From Dryas octopetala (lineage: Eukaryota; Streptophyta; Magnoliopsida; Rosales; Rosaceae), in the NCBI GenBank assembly GCA_963921425.1, contig OY992833.1, positions 16,409,738 through 16,473,737 on the forward strand: a DNA stretch of 64,000 nucleotides, given 5' to 3'. Positions within the stretch are counted from its first letter, which is position 1. The number at the start of each line of letters is the position of its first letter. A model generated the notes under the pieces. The model did not search any database. It was not told the origin of the DNA and saw nothing but the letters and a program-made list of their open reading frames with translations. Below, piece by piece: positions 59,601-64,000 of the stretch. Both the position numbers and the translations under genes were made by a program.

Positions 59601-61263
59601 CATGTTGTTGCTTCTGTATTTCATATTTGGCATTTCTTATGAAGGAATAAGGTATGAATACTTTCCTATATGAATATATGCTTTTGATTATGGATGGGAG
59701 GGATCTAGTTCTTTGAAAAGGTTTTTAGTAACCAATTTACTCTCTATTCTAAAATTGCTATAAATTTGACATGACATTTCAGATATCTCTGAATACGTCC
59801 TCTCATATTTGATTTGCTCTAAAAAAAAGGCTGTAAAATGATAAAAATTTAAGGCCTAAAGTGATGCAGGTTATAAAGATAGAAGGCCATGAAGCTGATG
59901 ATGTTATAGCTACACTTGTGGGGCAAGTTCTACAAACAGGATACCGAGTGGTAATTGCCTCTCCTGATAAAGATTTTAAGCAATTGCTTTCAGAAGATGT
60001 CCAAATTGTTATGCCCCTGGAAGATTTAGAGCGCTGGTCCTTTTACACCCTTAAGCACTACATAGCTCAGTATAATTGTGATCCATGCTGTGATTTGAGC
60101 CTTAGTAAGTATGACATGTAATGTGGTGATGTTCATATTACAATCAATTATGTTAGTGCTACATGACTTTTATTTGACATATATGAGCATTTTGATGATA
60201 AATGTTATTCAGTACCGTTTCCAAAGCCAGTTATCAGTAATTATGATGTTGGTGCATCTTGTCTTTGAAAGTTTCTTCATATATGCTATTTGGTGTGGCT
60301 GTGCCTGTTATATAAGAATTCATGATTTGTATAGTGTTTATGGCTTAATGAAAATACTATCATTAATTCCTGGGATGTCATGGAGACAGCACTGAGATTG
60401 TTAGTTAATTGTACTAAAAGGATGACAATTTGGACAGTGATTGTGCAGAAATATTTTAGAGAGCGTCTGAGTCATATATGCACTTATAGCACGCATAATC
60501 TGTTGAGATAAGAATAACCTCCCATATGGTTCACAGTTTTTGGGTAGCAAAAATAAGTTGGAGTTCTTTCAGAGACAGTTTTTATTTATTTTTTATTTAT
60601 CAGTTTCTTTGACGACAATTTTCTAGCTCCTGAAGTGGATTTACTAGGCTGCATTTTGGTCTGATGAACCAAGCAAATTCCTCTTTATTTGATACGAATT
60701 CCATAACATGTTTTGTATTTCTGTTCGCTTAATGTCTAGGGTGCATTGTGGGTGATCAGGCAGATGGTGTTCCTGGGATCCAACAGCTGGCTCCTGGGTT
60801 TGGTCAGAAGACTGCCCTAAAGCTCTTGAAAAAGCATGGTTCATTGGAAAATTTACTAAACACAGCTGCAGTAAGAACTGTGGGCAGACAGTATGCTCAA
60901 GATGCTCTTACAAAGCATGCTGATTACCTACGAAGGAACTACAAGATTCTTGCCCTTAGGAGGTAATGCATGTGCAACTGTACACATGCGCGTGCATGCT
61001 TGTGTTAATTTATTTATTTTTCCAAACATTTTCCAGGGATTATACCGTTATCCAGAGTCATCTTATTGCCTTGCCTTATAGCGGTCCTTAGTTCTTGATA
61101 TTGTGGGTCACTTTTCTGCAGGGATGTCGATGTTCAACTTAAAGAGGAATGGTTGGTTAAGAGAGACACAAGCAACGATTCAACAACTTTGTCTAACTTC
61201 TTTAAATTCTTGGAAGAGAGCCAGAAGTTCAGTCATCAAAATGGATCTATTTCAAATGGCTAG
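56661..61263 (+). CDS. 5'-3' exonuclease / FEN-PIN family protein, At3g52050-like
   Basis: Related to the 5'-3' exonuclease domain of DNA polymerase I. Exons: 56,661-56,996; 58,391-58,543; 59,870-60,104; 60,740-60,962; 61,122-61,263. Borders are GT-AG and phases fit, giving 362 aa. Start chosen as the first in-frame ATG; the open frame before it has none. The first 50 or so residues look like an organelle transit peptide (basic, Ser/Ala-rich, VVACSSSSAS). Acidic active-site motifs are present in order: VFFLDVNP, VVDGERG...LLPSYKAHR, EGHEADDVIATL, ASPDKDFKQLL, and VGDQADGVPGI with the helix-hairpin-helix PGFGQKTALKLLKKHG. It lacks a polymerase domain, as in this plant family. Intact by inspection. 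Confidence 0.93.
57165..57345 (+). mobile_element. tRNA-derived SINE relic in intron 1
   Basis: A Pol III B-box-like GTTCGATTCC inside GGTCCAAGTTCGATTCC near 57,286, with a possible A-box region about 80 bases before and an A/T-rich tail after. It is not a tRNA gene: no acceptor stem or cloverleaf can be drawn. Confidence 0.4.
58650..58940. mobile_element. Probable retroposon relic in intron 2
   Basis: The word TTGATAAGTAATAATTTATT, followed by AAGAAAACACCAAGGGG and open sequence on the minus strand, resembles the 3' end of an abundant dispersed plant retroposon. I recognise the pattern but cannot assign a family. No intact frame. The rest of this 1.3-kb intron shows nothing notable. Confidence 0.3.
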
Positions 61264-62499
61264 GCTGATAGGTAATTCCTTATAGCTTTCTATATGAAAA
61301 ACTAGTTAGAGGATTAGATGGTTTCTTTCATTTCTTTTTCTTTTTTCTTTTGGGGGGAGGCGATTGGATGAAGTTTATAATTACCAGCAAGTTAATGTAT
61401 CCAGTTTTCACTGCAGGCCTTTATCTCCTTAATAGTTGTAAATTAGAGTCCTGCAGAATGTTTAAAACCTGGATAGCTTAGGCTTCATAACTAATTCCTG
61501 AAGAAGAAAATGGAGAATTGAGGTTCGATTTTTTTTTTCTTCTTCTTTTTATTGGAGTAAATTTTGGAAATTCTGGTCCTTAGCTTGTAATACATTTAGA
61601 ATAAGTTTGATTTTCTTTTTCTTTTGGATTAGGTTCCTAATTCAATGATTTGTCTGCTTATTTTATTGGTGGACAGTACATTTTAAAAAAATAATGTGTC
61701 TAACGCAGTAACGCCCTTATAATTGCTACATGTTCATTTTACATAAATTTGTAATTTTAAAATATTTCTCAATATACCCATGATGAGTAAAATATTAAGT
61801 AGGAAAAAGACGAATTAATTTATTTGTGAGATAGATACATCATCCTAATGCAACACAATTAACTTTTTCACCGTCTTTGTCTCACAGATCCATTATCCTT
61901 ATCCAATATAATTGACTTCTTGACACAATGATAATGTATCTGTCACACGTATACATCATCTTGATACAATATAATTCTTTTTTATAATGTCTTCTTCTCG
62001 TAGGTACTTGAATTGATTTTTTTCCACGTAATTTTATATTCACCATGGGTCTTGTTGATTGATATGGACGAATGTTTTAGCTTTTAGCAAATGTGTTAGT
62101 TACTATATTAAAACCTCGACAACTATAAGGGCATTAATGGCATTTTCAGTGTAGGTCAAACCATATACATCAACCATAAATTTATAGGTAGACAAATTGT
62201 TAAATGAACAAATTAGATCATGACAAAAACATGATTGAAGATTAACTATAAAGGCATACCTCTGTGACAAACATTTTCTTCTCAGAAGTAGTTTGTTTGA
62301 AAATCATAAATGTTATTTGCGTAATCAATTGAGCTTAGAACTACAGATGTCATCTGAAAACTTTTTCTCAAGAAATCATGCTTTTTCTGTAAAATTATTA
62401 TGTGAATTTTCCTGAAATAGACAACACATTCATTTAAACACAAGAAAAAACAGACCATTGTTACTGTCCAGTAGCCTTGAGTTTATGGCTGAAACTGTT
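61264..62499. other. 3' flank and AT-rich spacer
   Basis: Holds the 3' UTR of the exonuclease gene and then sequence with no supported gene, repeat or element end. Confidence 0.5.
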
Positions 62500-62885
62500 T
62501 TAGGGAAGCAGATGTGAGTTGGGCAGTTGGTGAAGGGTGTTTCTCTTTGCTAAGTGAAAGGCTCAGAGGCTTTGGAGGAGGGACGAAGGCTAAAGAGCTT
62601 TGGAGGTGTAGTGTGTTGGCTGTGATATGGGTTATTAGGGTGGAAAGAAACAAGAGAATCTTATTTTAGAGGGATGGGGGTGATGGAATTGGGGGATATA
62701 GTTTGGTATTGGTAAGTTCTTTGGGCTTCTGGAGCAGGGGACTTTAGATATGTTTTCTGCTCTGATAAGAAAAGGGTGGTTTGTTGTTGTATCAATAATG
62801 TAATTTAGAGGTGGATATCTTTTTCACTGTTATTGTAATTTTTGAATTTGTGTTAATAATTTCTCCTCTTTAAAAAAAAGAAGAA
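62500..62885 (+). mobile_element. L1-type LINE, truncated 3' end
   Basis: The plus strand near 62,540-62,670 reads LLSERLRGFGGGTKAKELWR, then CSVLAVIWVIRVERNKRI. This is the conserved C-terminal zinc-binding (zf-RVT) end of plant L1 reverse transcriptases. A 3' UTR-like stretch and an A-rich tail near 62,870-62,885 follow. Everything upstream (endonuclease, RT core) is missing, as is usual for 5'-truncated LINE copies. Confidence 0.65.
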
Positions 62886-63438
62886 GATCATTATTACATG
62901 ATTAGATCCATTCAATGCTCATGTAGATATTCTGCCACCATGATCTATTTTCTATTAACATTTGTATTAATGTCTCCAGGTGTGAAGAATTAGCAAAACA
63001 CAATTTAATGTACCTGGCATGTTCTACTTCTACCGCATAGCTTTCTTGAAATTGAAGATTAACAAAGAGCAAACTGATATACTTTTGTGCTTCAGATTAC
63101 AGATTTTGCTGTAAGATATGACCACCAGTGTACCCTATCTCTCTCTCCCCCATTGTCATCCCCTTTCTTCCTTCCTCCCCCCTTCCCCCATTGTCATTGC
63201 TTTGTTCATATGCTTTTACCCCCCTGTTTCTGGGATCTCAGGTTTTGTTGTGCGGTGGTGAAGAAAAACTTCACTCTGGTGGATTGCAATGTGGTCAGAT
63301 GGTTATGGTCCGAGAGTGCTGACAGGGCTTCCCTTATCATTTGACACAGACTAGGAACCACAAATATCAGTAATATGTAAATGTACCAATTCTCGCGGAT
63401 GCGGTTTTTAATGCTTTTGAAGTTTTGATGTCAAATTC
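62886..63438. other. Spacer, no gene seen
   Basis: A CT-rich patch at 63,140-63,200 gives short frames without similarity to anything I know. No repeat edge. Confidence 0.4.
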
Positions 63439-64000
63439 TCTATATACTAAAACGCAATCCAGTCGCCACTGTTCACACTGTTCATAGCCTGTTCATCGTG
63501 AAAGTTCGGTTTTGCCCTTCTAGCAGCCTTAATTTTCCCATCCTTCGCCTTTTGAGTTTTCGCCTTTTCTTCGGCCCTTTTTTGTCATTGCGTCTGTCCC
63601 TGGTTGTAGCCCATATTGTTTCGAAATATTTACATTCCTTGCCATTGCTTTGTTTGTCTGCGGTATGCTCTCACAGGGGTCTTTTTTTTTGATCTGTTTG
63701 CCATTATGAGAATAGGCCAGATGGGCCTGCCCTTTGTGGTCATTCGTCTCTTCTTGCTTTATCTGGGTTCATGGTTAGTGTTTCAACCAGATGAACCAAC
63801 TCATGTGGAGGCTTTCATCCCAGCTTCATGTATTCCTCCGGTTGTGATTCGAACTGGGTCGCACCTTCATTTATTTCTGTGGTTCTGATTCGAAGTGGAT
63901 CAACAATCTGCTTTGGTTTATTTTGTCGTTTGATGTGTTGGTCTGGTTCAGTATTTCAAGCAGGTTATGGGATTAATCCATCGCATCGGAGAGGTGAGCC
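63439..64000 (+). mobile_element. Possible Helitron 5' end running off the window
   Basis: TCTATATACTAAAACG at 63,439, followed by CACTGTTCACACTGTTCAT and GTTCATCGTGAAAG, matches the usual 5' start of plant Helitrons (TC, then TATACTA-type words). The 3' CTRR end and hairpin would lie beyond 64,000. No Rep/helicase frame is visible in the 560 bases present. Confidence 0.4.

Overview
This window is nuclear DNA of a flowering plant, almost certainly a eudicot. The evidence is intron-bearing genes with GT-AG junctions, AT-rich spacers, leucine-rich-repeat receptor kinases, a plastid pyruvate dehydrogenase subunit and dense plant transposons. I cannot fix the species.

Layout. Positions 1-36,100 form a decayed cluster of one receptor-kinase family (LRR-XII / At3g47570-, EFR- and Xa21-like, with a non-RD kinase). 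The main copy reads on the minus strand from 34,935 to about 3,440 and is cut twice. A Tat/Retand-type Ty3-Gypsy element (3,575-15,628) sits in the second kinase exon. A 15.6-kb Mutator-like element (18,082-33,689; 9-bp target duplication TTGAAAAGT) sits in the LRR exon. The MULE carries decayed vacuolar-sorting-receptor exons, a nested MITE, and two long tandem arrays built of palindromic GTTACCATTTTCTTGA motifs. Further copies of the receptor's 5' end and promoter lie at 1,318-2,120 (cut by a CACTA end), at 2,740-3,330, and in inverted orientation at 35,560-36,110.

Positions 36,100-45,930 hold no convincing gene. They contain a 335-bp tandem repeat, a duplicated AT-rich module, a hAT MITE with a clean 8-bp target duplication, a foldback element and a 109-bp promoter-proximal duplication.

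Positions 46,500-61,300 are the genic part. An atypical LRR receptor pseudokinase (+) has an apparent frameshift just after its transmembrane helix. Tail-to-tail with it is the plastid PDC E2 subunit (-, six exons, all junctions consistent, 466 aa). Upstream of E2 lies a Harbinger-type element with TAA target duplications. Next is a PIN/FEN-type 5'-3' exonuclease like At3g52050 (+, five exons, 362 aa) with a tRNA-type SINE relic in an intron. The remainder holds a truncated L1 LINE 3' end and a possible Helitron 5' end running off the window.

The intact genes (E2, exonuclease) are housekeeping and unrelated to each other. The rest records how a defence-receptor cluster was duplicated, inverted and broken up by successive insertions. 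All identifications come from reading the sequence; no database search was run.
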